DNA from: CAWKOH01 sp963851245 | Lineage (GTDB): Bacteria > Actinomycetota > Acidimicrobiia > Acidimicrobiales > Palsa-688 | Direction: 5' to 3' | DNA: 64,000 nucleotides | Assembly: GCA_963851245.1 (NCBI GenBank) | Contig: CAWKOH010000007.1 | Location: forward strand, 248,001 to 312,000 | Shown: positions 1-7,976 of the stretch, one piece after another | Numbering within the stretch: position 1 is the stretch's first letter | Layout of the letters: each line of letters starts with the position of its first letter | The notes under the pieces: model-generated | Database searches by the model: none | What the model was told of the DNA's origin: nothing | What the model saw: only the letters and a program-made list of their open reading frames with translations | Translations under genes and position numbers: made by a program

Positions 1-1118
1 AAGAGCCGGGCGCCCTCCCGGTATGCCTCCGTCGGTGTGTATCGGGCCCAGGGGTGACTGGGATACAGCTCGACAGGCGGCTCGTCGAGTCCGAGCTCGG
101 CGGAATCGAATCGGGCGACCTCGGATCGCCGTGACGACGTGCACCAGCTGGTCCAGGCCTCGTCGATCCATCCGTCGCCGGCCCGAGCCGGCTTCACGCC
201 CCGGCCGAACCAGCTGTGAAACACCTCATGTTCCAACGCCCCGACTGATGTGGTCGCAGCCCCGTCGTACTCCATCCCGCGGCTGTGCTCCCATATCACC
301 GCCCAGAAGGTGTCACCGTGGACCCATGGCTCGTACCTGGAGGAGAGATAGGTCAACCACGACCTGATATCCGCCTCGCAGGCGCCCAAATCCGCCTCAG
401 CGTCGCCCTGGCGGGCGCAGACCAGCCCGAGCGATCGCTCCTGGCCGGGCAGGGCGACGGCGCTCCGCCGCATCTCGATCAGGTCCGATGGGGAGATCAC
501 CAGCATCGGCGACAGAGCCGTGAAATGAGCCGGGTAGCAAAGCGACCAACGCAGGCCCCCGGGCGCGGCGTCCACGCCGGCGGTGTTGGTCACGATCGTG
601 TGGCTGCGATCGGTGTTGAGGAGCTCGAGGTCCAGGTTGAGGGTGAAACGGTCGTGGATCAGGGGCGACGGGATCCACATTTCGGCATAGCGACCAGGGT
701 GCAAATCGGACATCCAGAAGTCGAACCGCAACCCACCTTCCGCCCAGTCGAGCGGTTGGGCCCCCTCGGCCTCGGGGGTATCTACGGCGTATCCGACCTC
801 CAGACGGTGCCGGCTGCCGCTCTCGATCTCGACATCGACGACCCTCATGGAAGCGCCGGCGCCCCCGCCGAGGTCGGTTGGGGAGAAGTCGTCGGGTTTG
901 AGCTCCTTACCGTCCAGGCGGGCCCACTCCACCTCCTGGCGCAGGTCCAGGGCCGGGTAGCCGTCCACGGTTCCCCCGGCGAACTCCACGACCGCCTCGC
1001 CAGAAGCCTCCCTCGCCGCCACGTCGAAACGGAGCTTGGCCTGTACGCGTTCGATGCTCGGCGCCACTACGCGGCGGTTGCCGGCCGACGTGGGCGGAGG
1101 GGCAAGGGATCGGGGCAC
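1..1118 (-). CDS. M1-family zinc metallopeptidase (aminopeptidase-like), 3' end beyond window
   Basis: Translating the minus strand gives one open frame from about 1307 to the window edge. It contains HEVFHSWF (about 216-230), an HExxH zinc site, and exactly 18 residues after the second His a Glu in IDEAWT; this HExxH-x18-E spacing is the M1 gluzincin signature. GMEYDG just upstream sits where M1 enzymes have their GxMEN substrate loop, but the Asn is replaced by Tyr. About 295 residues precede the HExxH, consistent with the N-terminal beta-sandwich. No signal peptide is seen. The start is uncertain: GTG at 1118 is chosen, GTG at 1202 or 1067 are possible, and none has a clear Shine-Dalgarno. 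It is divergent from the ribosomal operon. Substrate unknown; the C-terminus is missing. Confidence 0.8.
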   Translation of the reverse strand, partial: MPRSLAPPPTSAGNRRVVAPSIERVQAKLRFDVAAREASGEAVVEFAGGTVDGYPALDLRQEVEWARLDGKELKPDDFSPTDLGGGAGASMRVVDVEIESGSRHRLEVGYAVDTPEAEGAQPLDWAEGGLRFDFWMSDLHPGRYAEMWIPSPLIHDRFTLNLDLELLNTDRSHTIVTNTAGVDAAPGGLRWSLCYPAHFTALSPMLVISPSDLIEMRRSAVALPGQERSLGLVCARQGDAEADLGACEADIRSWLTYLSSRYEPWVHGDTFWAVIWEHSRGMEYDGAATTSVGALEHEVFHSWFGRGVKPARAGDGWIDEAWTSWCTSSRRSEVARFDSAELGLDEPPVELYPSHPWARYTPTEAYREGARL

Positions 1119-1362
1119 CCAGCCAGTCTGTACGATCCGGGAGAGGGTGGGATCCGGCAGTTGTCGGCGGCGGGCCGGCGGCGGGTTGTCGCGGCGGGTC
1201 ACAGGGACCCAAGGTGGGCCCCAAATCGCTTTTCGCGACGAGTTGTACTGCTCCGCCCGGTAAAAGTCGTCCCAAATAGCGTTTCTGGACCCAGAAAGGC
1301 GGCCGGCTCACCGATCTGACCCTCACCTCCGCCGGCCGCCGGCCCCGCCCCCGCCCTGCTCG

Positions 1363-1391
1363 TGAGCCGCCCGCGGTGTAGCGGCTATACT
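1363..1391 (+). promoter_or_regulatory. Putative promoter of the ribosomal protein operon
   Basis: TATACT at 1386-1391 is a near-consensus -10 hexamer in very GC-rich surroundings, with a weak -35 (TGAGCC, 1363-1368) 17 bp upstream. It would start transcription near 1398 and leave a leader of about 185 nt before rplC. Only the -10 is convincing. Confidence 0.45.
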
Positions 1392-1460
1392 GTCCCGCCG
1401 TCGTAGAACCGATGTCCGCGGGTGTCCGGACGGTCCCAGATAGGACCCGAAGGAGACCCC

Positions 1461-1517
1461 GTGGCAGAACCTATCGAGCGCTCCGCTCGGGCAACCGGGC
1501 GGAGCGTCCGCGTGTGA
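1461..1517 (+). CDS. Candidate 18-codon leader peptide upstream of rplC
   Basis: A GTG codon at 1461 follows a good Shine-Dalgarno (AAGGAG, 1450-1455) and opens an 18-codon frame, MAEPIERSARATGRSVRV, ending at TGA 1515-1517. The frame overlaps both arms of the stable hairpin at 1478-1507, so ribosomes translating it would melt that structure. The peptide is basic and resembles no family I recognise. It may be a regulatory leader peptide or a chance frame. rplC begins 67 bp downstream. Confidence 0.3.
   Translation: MAEPIERSARATGRSVRV
1478..1507 (+). promoter_or_regulatory. GCAA-tetraloop hairpin in the rplC leader
   Basis: Positions 1479-1490 pair with 1495-1506 in a 12-bp stem with one G-U (13 bp counting a terminal G-U, 1478/1507), closed by the GNRA tetraloop GCAA at 1491-1494. 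No T-run follows, so it is not an intrinsic terminator. Position in the leader of a ribosomal protein operon suggests an autoregulatory element, for example a binding site for L4 or another product; that role is inference. Confidence 0.55.
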
Positions 1518-1584
1518 GGCGTTCGACCTGCCACCCCGGCTGAGTGGATCCCCTCCGCCACGAGCCCCCAGGAAAGAGTCAGCT

Positions 1585-2226
1585 GTGCCATCGAAAGCGA
1601 TAGTCGGCGAGAAAGTCGGCATGAGCCAGGTCTGGGATGACCAGAACCGAGCTGTCGCGGTCACGATCGTCCGGGTCACCCCGGTACGAGTCGTGCAGCT
1701 CAAGACCCAGGACCGCGACGGGTACTCGGCCGTACAGGTCACCTACGGGAACCGCCAGGCCCGCACCCTGAACAAGCCTGAGGCCGGACATTTCGAGGCG
1801 GCCAACGTGGACCCGGGCAAGCGCCTCGTGGAGCTGCGGGTCACCGATACCACCGAGTACAACATCGGCGACGAACTGACCGTGGATCTGTTGAGCGCCG
1901 GGGACAAGGTCGACGTGACCGCCATCAGCAAGGGGAAGGGATTCGCCGGTGGCATGAAGCGACACAACTTCAGCGGCCAAGGCGCCAGTCACGGCAACCA
2001 CAAGCACCACCGGGCGCCGGGATCGGTCGGGGCCTGCGCCACGCCGGCGCGGGTGTTCAAGGGGACGCGCATGGCGGGTCAGTACGGGTCGGCTCGGGTT
2101 ACGACCCTGAACCTCGAGGTGGTCAAGGCGGACGCCGAACGCAACCTGCTGCTCATAAAGGGCTCAGTACCGGGCCCCCGAGGCGGTCTGGTTCTCATCC
2201 GCGACGCGGTGAAGGGAGGGAACTGA
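1585..2226 (+). CDS. rplC: 50S ribosomal protein L3
   Basis: 213 residues, normal for bacterial L3, which binds 23S rRNA and helps organise the peptidyl-transferase region. The start MPSKAIVGEKVGMSQVW and the conserved KGFAGGMKRHNF and GNHKHHRAPGS loops are diagnostic. GTG start at 1585 with AGGAAAG about 8 nt upstream. It is the first gene of this cluster: rpsJ, which normally precedes rplC, is absent, and the 270 bp upstream hold only a leader. The stop overlaps the rplD start by one base (TGATG). Confidence 0.97.
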   Translation: MPSKAIVGEKVGMSQVWDDQNRAVAVTIVRVTPVRVVQLKTQDRDGYSAVQVTYGNRQARTLNKPEAGHFEAANVDPGKRLVELRVTDTTEYNIGDELTVDLLSAGDKVDVTAISKGKGFAGGMKRHNFSGQGASHGNHKHHRAPGSVGACATPARVFKGTRMAGQYGSARVTTLNLEVVKADAERNLLLIKGSVPGPRGGLVLIRDAVKGGN

Positions 2227-2984
2227 TGGCTCTGTCCCTCGAAGTTCGCGACGTGACCGGTGAGACGACGGGCTCGGTGAGCCTCGACGAGAGCCTTTTC
2301 GGGATCCAGCCGAACGTGCCCGTTCTGCACCAGGTTGTGACCGCCCAGCTGGCCGCCGCCCGGGCCGGCACTCAGAGCACCAAGACCCGGGCCGAGGTCG
2401 CGGGTGGAGGCAGGAAGCCCTTCAAGCAGAAGGGAACCGGGCGGGCCCGTCAGGGCTCGGAGCGCGCTCCGCAGTTCGCCGGCGGCGGCGTGGCGCTCGG
2501 CCCCAAGCCCCGTAGCTACAAGCAGCGCACACCGCGGAAGATGATTCAGCTGGCGCTGCGTTCGGCGTTGTCCGACCGGGCCGCCGATGGCAAGGTCGTC
2601 GTGGTCGGCTCGTGGCCCTGGGAGATCCCGAGCACCAAGGACGCCAAAGATGCCTTGTCCGCGTTGGGACTCGACGGCAAGGTCCTCGTCGTGCTTTCCC
2701 GCCAGGACGAGGAGGCGTACAAGTCTTTCCGTAACCTTCCTGACGTCCAGCTCCTGCTGGACGGCGAGCTGAACGCCTACGACATCCTGTGCAACGACTG
2801 GATCGTCTTCACGACCGAGACCTTGCCGGGCGCTACCGAGTATGAGCTCGATGAAACGGCCGAGGGCTCGAGCCCGGCCGACGAGGCCGTAGAAGACGAG
2901 GCCGTGGAAGACAACCCCGGCGAGGTAGTGGCAGTCGACGAACCGGATGAGGCCGACGAGAGCCCGGAGGACGGCGATGAGTGA
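2226..2984 (+). CDS. rplD: 50S ribosomal protein L4 with acidic C-terminal tail
   Basis: 252 residues. The first 205 or so are canonical L4, including the extended loop rich in Gly/Arg (residues about 58-90, GGRKPFKQKGTGRAR) that reaches into the exit tunnel. The last 45 residues are an extra tail about half Asp/Glu. L4 is a known feedback regulator of S10 operons in some bacteria, making it the obvious candidate ligand for the leader hairpin here (inference). The gene overlaps rplW by 8 bp. Confidence 0.96.
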   Translation: MALSLEVRDVTGETTGSVSLDESLFGIQPNVPVLHQVVTAQLAAARAGTQSTKTRAEVAGGGRKPFKQKGTGRARQGSERAPQFAGGGVALGPKPRSYKQRTPRKMIQLALRSALSDRAADGKVVVVGSWPWEIPSTKDAKDALSALGLDGKVLVVLSRQDEEAYKSFRNLPDVQLLLDGELNAYDILCNDWIVFTTETLPGATEYELDETAEGSSPADEAVEDEAVEDNPGEVVAVDEPDEADESPEDGDE

Positions 2985-3270
2985 CCCCCGCGACGTGATC
3001 ATCCGGCCGGTTGTGTCGGAGAAGTCCTATGCCCTGCTGGACCAGGGTGTCTACACATTCATCGTGGCCCCGGATGCCAACAAGATCGAGATCCGCCATG
3101 CGGTGGAAGCGATCTTCGGTGTCAACGTGGTCAAAGTCAACACGGTCAACCGGCCTGGCAAGCGCAAGCGCAACCGTGGTCGGTCCACGTTCGGCAAGCG
3201 TCCCGACACCAAGCGGGCGATCGTTACCCTGGCCACCGGCCAGAACATCCCGATCTTCGAGGGTAACTGA
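2977..3270 (+). CDS. rplW: 50S ribosomal protein L23
   Basis: 97 residues from ATG 2977, preceded by GGAGG at 2966-2970. MSDPRDVIIRPVVSEKSY is the typical L23 opening, and the KVNTVNRPGKRKR segment is the extended rRNA-binding loop. L23 lines the tunnel exit and docks trigger factor and SRP. An upstream in-frame ATG at 2947 lies inside the rplD tail and is less likely. rplB follows after one base. Confidence 0.96.
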   Translation: MSDPRDVIIRPVVSEKSYALLDQGVYTFIVAPDANKIEIRHAVEAIFGVNVVKVNTVNRPGKRKRNRGRSTFGKRPDTKRAIVTLATGQNIPIFEGN

Positions 3271-3271
3271 G

Positions 3272-4108
3272 ATGCCTCTTCGCAAGCGCAAGCCGACCAG
3301 CGCCGGACGCCGCTTCCAAACCGTCTCGGACTTCGCCGAGATCACCAAGACCCGTCCCGAGAAGAGCCTTCTGGCGCCCAAACCCGCTACAGGTGGGCGC
3401 AACTCCTACGGTCGCAAGACCGCCCGTCACCGCGGCGGCGGTCACAAACAGCAATACCGGATCGTCGATTTCAAGCGCAACAAGGACGGCGTGCCCGCCA
3501 CGGTCGCCTCTATCGAGTACGACCCCAACCGGAACGCCCGCATTGCACTGCTGCACTACCACGACGGTGAGAAGCGCTACATCCTGGCGCCGGCCAAGGT
3601 GGCTGTCGGCGACGTGTTGAGGAGCGGCCAGGGTTCGGACATCCGCCCGGGCAACGCCCTCCCTATGCGCTTCATCCCGGTCGGCTCAGTTGTTCACAAC
3701 GTGGAGCTCAAGCCAGGCGGGGGTGGGAAGATCGCCCGAGGCGCCGGCATGAGCGTGCAGCTGGTGGCCAAGGAGGGCGACTACGCCACCCTGCGGCTGC
3801 CGTCAACTGAGATGAGGCGGGTGCCCATCGACTGCAGGGCCACCCTTGGAGAAGTGGGTAACGCCGAGGCGGAGCTGGTCAGCATCGGCAAGGCCGGGCG
3901 TAACCGTTGGAAGGGCGTCCGCCCGCAGACCCGGGGCGTCGCCATGAACCCCGTGGACCATCCCTTGGGCGGCGGCGAGGGCAAGAGCTCGGGTGGCCGC
4001 CACCCGGTATCCCCTTGGGGCAAGCCCGAGGGACGCACCCGTGACCGAACCAAGCCGTCAGAGAAGCTCATCGTCCGCCGCCGGCGTACCCGCGGCGCCC
4101 GGAGGTAA
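3272..4108 (+). CDS. rplB: 50S ribosomal protein L2
   Basis: 278 residues from ATG 3272, full length for L2. The C-terminal GVAMNPVDHPLGGGEGK segment carries the conserved histidine near the peptidyl-transferase centre. L2 supports subunit association and peptide bond formation. The frame stays open upstream into rplW, but homology begins at MPLRKRKPTSAGRR. Separated from rpsS by 6 bp. Confidence 0.97.
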   Translation: MPLRKRKPTSAGRRFQTVSDFAEITKTRPEKSLLAPKPATGGRNSYGRKTARHRGGGHKQQYRIVDFKRNKDGVPATVASIEYDPNRNARIALLHYHDGEKRYILAPAKVAVGDVLRSGQGSDIRPGNALPMRFIPVGSVVHNVELKPGGGGKIARGAGMSVQLVAKEGDYATLRLPSTEMRRVPIDCRATLGEVGNAEAELVSIGKAGRNRWKGVRPQTRGVAMNPVDHPLGGGEGKSSGGRHPVSPWGKPEGRTRDRTKPSEKLIVRRRRTRGARR

Positions 4109-4114
4109 AAGGGA

Positions 4115-4393
4115 ATGCCGCGCAGCCTGAAGAAGGGTCCGTTTGTGGACGACCACCTGCTCAAGAAGGTGGACGACCTCAACTCCCGCAACGAGAAGCG
4201 GGTCATCAAGACCTGGTCCCGCCGCTCGACCATCATCCCCGACATGGTCGGGCACACCGTCGCCGTCCACGACGGACGCAAGCACGTCCCCGTGTACATC
4301 ACCGAATCGATGGTCGGGCACAAGCTCGGCGAGTTCGCCCCCACCCGCACCTTCCGCTACCACGCCGGACAAGAGCGGCAAGGGAGGCGATGA
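4115..4393 (+). CDS. rpsS: 30S ribosomal protein S19
   Basis: 92 residues, canonical S19 (MPRSLKKGPFVDDHL at the start, VYITESMVGHKLGEFAPTRTF near the end). With S13 it contacts the A-site and subunit bridge on the 30S head. The stop overlaps the start region of rplV. Confidence 0.97.
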   Translation: MPRSLKKGPFVDDHLLKKVDDLNSRNEKRVIKTWSRRSTIIPDMVGHTVAVHDGRKHVPVYITESMVGHKLGEFAPTRTFRYHAGQERQGRR

Positions 4394-5217
4394 TGCCGGG
4401 ACTCAAGACCAACGAGCGGGAGGGCACCCGGGCCGTCCTCCGCTACGCCCGATTGTCGCCGTACAAGGTTCGCGAGGTCCTGGACCTGATCCGGGGCAAG
4501 CCGGTACACGAGGCCGAGGACATCCTCCGCTTCTCGGAGCGGGACGCGGCCATCGTGGTGGGCAAGGTTCTGCACTCTGCGGTCGCAAACGCTGAGAACA
4601 ATGACGAGCGGGACCCGGAGGAGCTCTACGTCTCGGCCTGCTTCGCGGATGAGGGCACCACCATCAAGCGGTGGCGCCCGAGGGCTCGCGGCCGGGCGAC
4701 GCGCATCCGCAAGCGGACCAGCCACATCACCGTGATCGTCAGCCGGCTGCCCGAGAATGAGTTGCAGCGGCTGCAGCAGCGGCGCCGGGCTGAGCAGCTC
4801 GCCCAGCGGGCTCGCCGGGTCGCCGGAGCCCGCCGGGCCGAGGGCGACACCCGCAGCCGGGCCGACCGCCGCCATGGCGTCAGCTGGGAAGAGGCCCAGG
4901 CGGAGGAGGAGCACGACCACGAACACGACCACGAGGAGGGCGAGGCGCCCGAGACCGCAGAGGCGCCCGAGGACGAGACATCTGAGGCCGAGGCGCCCGG
5001 GACCGAGGTGGCTGACGTCACCGAGGCGGGAGCACCTGACGCCGCGACCGTCGAGGACGAGGCCAGCGACGCCGCCGACGCGGATGCGAGCGTCACCACC
5101 GAGCCTGAGACGGAACCGCAAGAGGCGGAGACGGACACGGCCGACCCAACCGACGCAACCGACGAGACCACCGACGCGCCCGAGACTGACGCCGAGGACG
5201 AGAAGGACGAGGACTGA
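4393..5217 (+). CDS. rplV: 50S ribosomal protein L22 with long acidic extension
   Basis: 274 residues against about 110-120 for ordinary L22. Residues 1-120 are the canonical fold (EVLDLIRGKPVHEAEDIL, then the rRNA-binding hairpin with RWRPRARGRATRIRKRTSH). Residues about 120-165 form an Arg/Gln-rich, probably helical stretch. The last 105 residues are dominated by Glu, Asp, Ala and Thr with a short His/Asp cluster (HDHEHDHEE). Tandem ATG codons occur at 4390 and 4393; the second has the better distance from GGGAGG (4382-4387). The tail is probably disordered. Confidence 0.94.
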   Translation: MPGLKTNEREGTRAVLRYARLSPYKVREVLDLIRGKPVHEAEDILRFSERDAAIVVGKVLHSAVANAENNDERDPEELYVSACFADEGTTIKRWRPRARGRATRIRKRTSHITVIVSRLPENELQRLQQRRRAEQLAQRARRVAGARRAEGDTRSRADRRHGVSWEEAQAEEEHDHEHDHEEGEAPETAEAPEDETSEAEAPGTEVADVTEAGAPDAATVEDEASDAADADASVTTEPETEPQEAETDTADPTDATDETTDAPETDAEDEKDED

Positions 5218-6179
5218 TGGGCCAAAAGGTCAACCCTTACGGGTTCCGCCTCGGAGTTACCACCGACTGGAAGTCGCGTTGGTTCAACGACCGGGACTAC
5301 CAGGATTATCTGGTCGAGGACTGGAAGATCCGCGACTACCTGATGAGCCAGCTGGAACGGGCGGCGGTGAGCCGGATCGAGATCGAGCGCACCCGTGACC
5401 GTCTGCGCATCGACGTCCATACCGCCCGCCCCGGGATCGTCATCGGCCGCCGCGGCGCCGAGGCCGACCGGCTGCGGACGAAACTGGCCGAAATCACCAA
5501 GAACCCCAAGGTTCAGCTCAACATTCAGGAGATCAAGCAGCCCGAGCTCGACGCCGCGCTCATGGCTCAGGGAATCGCCGATCAGCTGGCCGGCCGGGTC
5601 AGCTTCCGGCGGGCTATGAAGCGGACCGTGCAGACGGTGCAGAAGGCTGGTGCGCTTGGCATCCGGGTTCAGTGCGCCGGCCGGCTCGGCGGGGCCGAGA
5701 TGTCGCGCCGAGAGTTCTATCGCGAGGGGCGGGTGCCGTTGCACACGCTGCGTGCCGACATCGATTACGGGTTCCGCGAAGCTCGCACGACCTACGGCCG
5801 CATCGGGGTCAAGGTCTGGATCTACAAGGGCGACATCCTGCCCTACAAGACCTCGGCCGAGGACAAGATCAGCCGGGAGGCCGCCATGGCCGTCGGCGAG
5901 ACGAGCGGTCAGAGCCGGCCTCGCCGGGTGATCTCCGCCGGCGGCGGCCGCCGCCGTCCCGATCTGGGGGAACCCGGTTCCACCGCTGGGACCGCGCTGG
6001 TACCGGAGTCAACTGAGTCAACTGAGTCAACTGAGTCAACTGAACCTGCCATAGACGAAGACCGCCCCATCGTTGAGGTCGATCCCGAGCTCGAGCGCCT
6101 CCTTGCCGAGGAAGAGGACATCGAGCGCCGAACCCGGGGCGACCATCACGAGACACCCCATTTTCCTAAGGACGTCTAG
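5217..6179 (+). CDS. rpsC: 30S ribosomal protein S3 with extended C-terminus
   Basis: 320 residues; usual S3 is about 210-280. The core is clear: MGQKVNPYGFRLGVTTDWKSRW at the start, the KH-domain GIVIGRRGAEADRLR, and RREFYREGRVPLHTLRADIDYGF. S3 forms part of the mRNA entry channel. Beyond residue about 220 comes a low-complexity tail with four TES/STE repeats encoded by a 9-bp tandem repeat, then an acidic segment. ATG 5217 overlaps the rplV stop. Confidence 0.95.
   Translation: MGQKVNPYGFRLGVTTDWKSRWFNDRDYQDYLVEDWKIRDYLMSQLERAAVSRIEIERTRDRLRIDVHTARPGIVIGRRGAEADRLRTKLAEITKNPKVQLNIQEIKQPELDAALMAQGIADQLAGRVSFRRAMKRTVQTVQKAGALGIRVQCAGRLGGAEMSRREFYREGRVPLHTLRADIDYGFREARTTYGRIGVKVWIYKGDILPYKTSAEDKISREAAMAVGETSGQSRPRRVISAGGGRRRPDLGEPGSTAGTALVPESTESTESTESTEPAIDEDRPIVEVDPELERLLAEEEDIERRTRGDHHETPHFPKDV
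6006..6041 (+). repeat. 9-bp tandem repeat (GAGTCAACT x4) inside rpsC
   Basis: Four perfect consecutive copies of GAGTCAACT, encoding Glu-Ser-Thr repeats in the S3 tail. The unit is in frame, so copy-number changes would lengthen or shorten the tail without breaking the gene. Confidence 0.9.
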
Positions 6180-6182
6180 AAG

Positions 6183-6614
6183 ATGTTGATGCCTCGCAAG
6201 GTCAAGCACCGCAAACAGCAGCGGGGGCGCCTAACCGGTCAGGCCAAGGGCGGTACGACGGTCAACTTCGGTGACTACGGCATCCAGGCGCTCGAGCCGG
6301 GCTGGATCACCGCCCGGCAGATAGAGGCCGCCCGAATCGCCATGACCCGTCACGTCAAGCGTGGCGGCAAGGTGTGGATCCGGGTCTTCCCGGACAAGCC
6401 TGTCACGGCCAAGCCGGCCGAGACCCGCATGGGGTCCGGCAAGGGCAACCCGGAGTTCTGGGTGGCGGTCGTCAAGCCGGGACGCATCCTGTTCGAGCTC
6501 GGTGGTGTCAACGAGGCGTTGGGTCGGGCCGCCCTCGAACGGGCAATTCAGAAGCTTCCGATTCGAGCCCGTGTGGTGGTGCGAGCCCATCAGGAGGAGG
6601 TCGAGGTCGGATGA
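6183..6614 (+). CDS. rplP: 50S ribosomal protein L16
   Basis: 143 residues, canonical L16 (MLMPRKVKHRKQQRGR start, GGKVWIRVFPDKPVT, RMGSGKGNPEFWVAVVKPG). L16 helps shape the A-site. ATG 6183 is kept because MLMP is the usual family start, though ATG 6189 is possible. Overlaps rpmC by 4 bp. Confidence 0.97.
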   Translation: MLMPRKVKHRKQQRGRLTGQAKGGTTVNFGDYGIQALEPGWITARQIEAARIAMTRHVKRGGKVWIRVFPDKPVTAKPAETRMGSGKGNPEFWVAVVKPGRILFELGGVNEALGRAALERAIQKLPIRARVVVRAHQEEVEVG

Positions 6615-6832
6615 CGAAGACCAAGGACCTGCGCGAACTGACTGATGTGGAGCTGGACCGAAAGCTGGTGGAGTCCAAGCACGAGCTGTTCAACCTTCGC
6701 TTCCAGATGGCCACCGGTAAGCAGGACAACGCCGCCCGCTTGGGGCAGGTTCGCAGAGATGTCGCCCGGATCGCCACCATCATCCGCGAGCGCGAGATCG
6801 AGGCCGCCGAAGCGGCGGAGGTGAACGGCTGA
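6611..6832 (+). CDS. rpmC: 50S ribosomal protein L29
   Basis: 73 residues, a helical hairpin with the family motif LVESKHELFNLRFQMATGKQ. L29 sits by L23 at the tunnel exit. The start overlaps the rplP stop (ATGA) and its stop overlaps the rpsQ start, so translation is probably coupled. Confidence 0.96.
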   Translation: MTKTKDLRELTDVELDRKLVESKHELFNLRFQMATGKQDNAARLGQVRRDVARIATIIREREIEAAEAAEVNG

Positions 6833-7293
6833 TGGCCGACGACGAAGTGACCGAGGACGCCGAGACGCCGGAGCAGACGCCCGAGCAGGCGGCCGAGACC
6901 GACGCGAGCGAGGACCAGGTGGTGCCCGCGCCCGAACCCGAAACCGAAGCTGCCCCGGCGGCTGTGACCACTGCTGCCCCGCCGGCGTCCCGGGCCAGTA
7001 TTAGCAGCAGCCAGGCGGGCGCCGGCAGTTCGGACGAGGGCCGGCCCAACCGCCGCAAGGTTCGCGAGGGCCTGGTCGTGTCGATCAAGATGGACAAGAC
7101 CGCTGTCGTCGGCGTGGTCGAGCGGGTTCGTCACCCCCGCTACGCCAAGACCGTCCAGCGCACCAAGAGGCTGTACGCCCACGACACGGAGAACGACCTG
7201 CGTGTCGGCGATCGAGTACGCGTGGCCGAGACTCGACCTCTGTCGAAGCTCAAGCGCTGGCGAGTGGTCGAAGTCCTCGAGCGGGCGAAGTAG
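6832..7293 (+). CDS. rpsQ: 30S ribosomal protein S17 with N-terminal acidic extension
   Basis: 153 residues; S17 is normally about 85. The S17 OB-fold occupies the last 80 or so (RKVREGLVVSIKMDKTAVV, KRLYAHDTENDLRVGDRV). It is preceded by about 70 residues rich in Glu, Asp, Ala and Pro with no recognisable domain. ATG 6832 is coupled to rpmC; no plausible start lies closer to the core, so the extension seems genuine. S17 is a primary 16S binder at the 5' domain. Confidence 0.93.
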   Translation: MADDEVTEDAETPEQTPEQAAETDASEDQVVPAPEPETEAAPAAVTTAAPPASRASISSSQAGAGSSDEGRPNRRKVREGLVVSIKMDKTAVVGVVERVRHPRYAKTVQRTKRLYAHDTENDLRVGDRVRVAETRPLSKLKRWRVVEVLERAK

Positions 7294-7301
7294 GAGAGGC
7301 C

Positions 7302-7670
7302 ATGATCCAGCAGGAAAGCCGGCTTCGGGTGGCTGACAACTCTGGCGCCAAGGAGGTCCTCTGCATCAAGGTCCTCGGCGGATCCAAGCGCCGCTACGCC
7401 TCGATCGGGGACGTTTTCGTGGCCACGGTCAAAGACGCCATCCCGGGCGCCAACGTGAAGAAAGGCGACGTCGTGAAGTGCGTCGTCGTGCGTACCAAGA
7501 AAGAGAAGCGGCGCCCCGACGGGAGCTACATCCGCTTCGACGAGAACGCAGCGGTGCTGATCAACGACCAGCAACAACCGAGGGGGACCCGGATCTTCGG
7601 CCCGGTCGGTCGGGAGTTGCGCGACAAACGGTTCATGCGGATCATCTCGCTGGCACCGGAGGTGCTGTAA
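7302..7670 (+). CDS. rplN: 50S ribosomal protein L14
   Basis: 122 residues, exactly the family length. MIQQESRLRVADNSGAKEV and the VRTKKEKRRPDGSYIRFDEN block are diagnostic. L14 contributes to intersubunit bridges. GGAGAGG lies just before the ATG; rplX starts immediately after the stop. Confidence 0.98.
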   Translation: MIQQESRLRVADNSGAKEVLCIKVLGGSKRRYASIGDVFVATVKDAIPGANVKKGDVVKCVVVRTKKEKRRPDGSYIRFDENAAVLINDQQQPRGTRIFGPVGRELRDKRFMRIISLAPEVL

Positions 7671-7976
7671 ATGAAGCTTCGCAAGGGTGATCAAGTCGAG
7701 GTGCTGTCCGGCAAGGACCGCTCCAAGCGCGGGACCATCATGAAGGTCCTGCCCAAGGACAACAGGGTCATAGTCGAGGGCGTCAACGTCGCCAAGAAGC
7801 ACCAGCGCCAGACGAAGGCTCGCGTCAAGGGCGGCATCATCGACAAGGACATGCCCATCCATGCGTCGGCGGTTGCGTTGGTCTGCAGCAAGGACGGCGC
7901 CGTTCGAGTTGGCTATCAGATCAAGGAAGACGGCACCAAGGTGAGGATCTGCAAGCGATGTGGGAGGGAGCTCTGA
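7671..7976 (+). CDS. rplX: 50S ribosomal protein L24
   Basis: 101 residues. KGDQVEVLSGKDRSKRGTI is the N-terminal KOW motif, and the C-terminus has CKRCGREL. L24 is an assembly initiator at the 5' end of 23S rRNA. It abuts rplN and overlaps the rplE start by one base. Confidence 0.97.
   Translation: MKLRKGDQVEVLSGKDRSKRGTIMKVLPKDNRVIVEGVNVAKKHQRQTKARVKGGIIDKDMPIHASAVALVCSKDGAVRVGYQIKEDGTKVRICKRCGREL

Noticed and set aside
285..1319. 344-codon open frame on the plus strand
   Set aside because: It is the antisense shadow of the M1 peptidase; its translation shows no family motifs while the minus strand has HExxH-x18-E.
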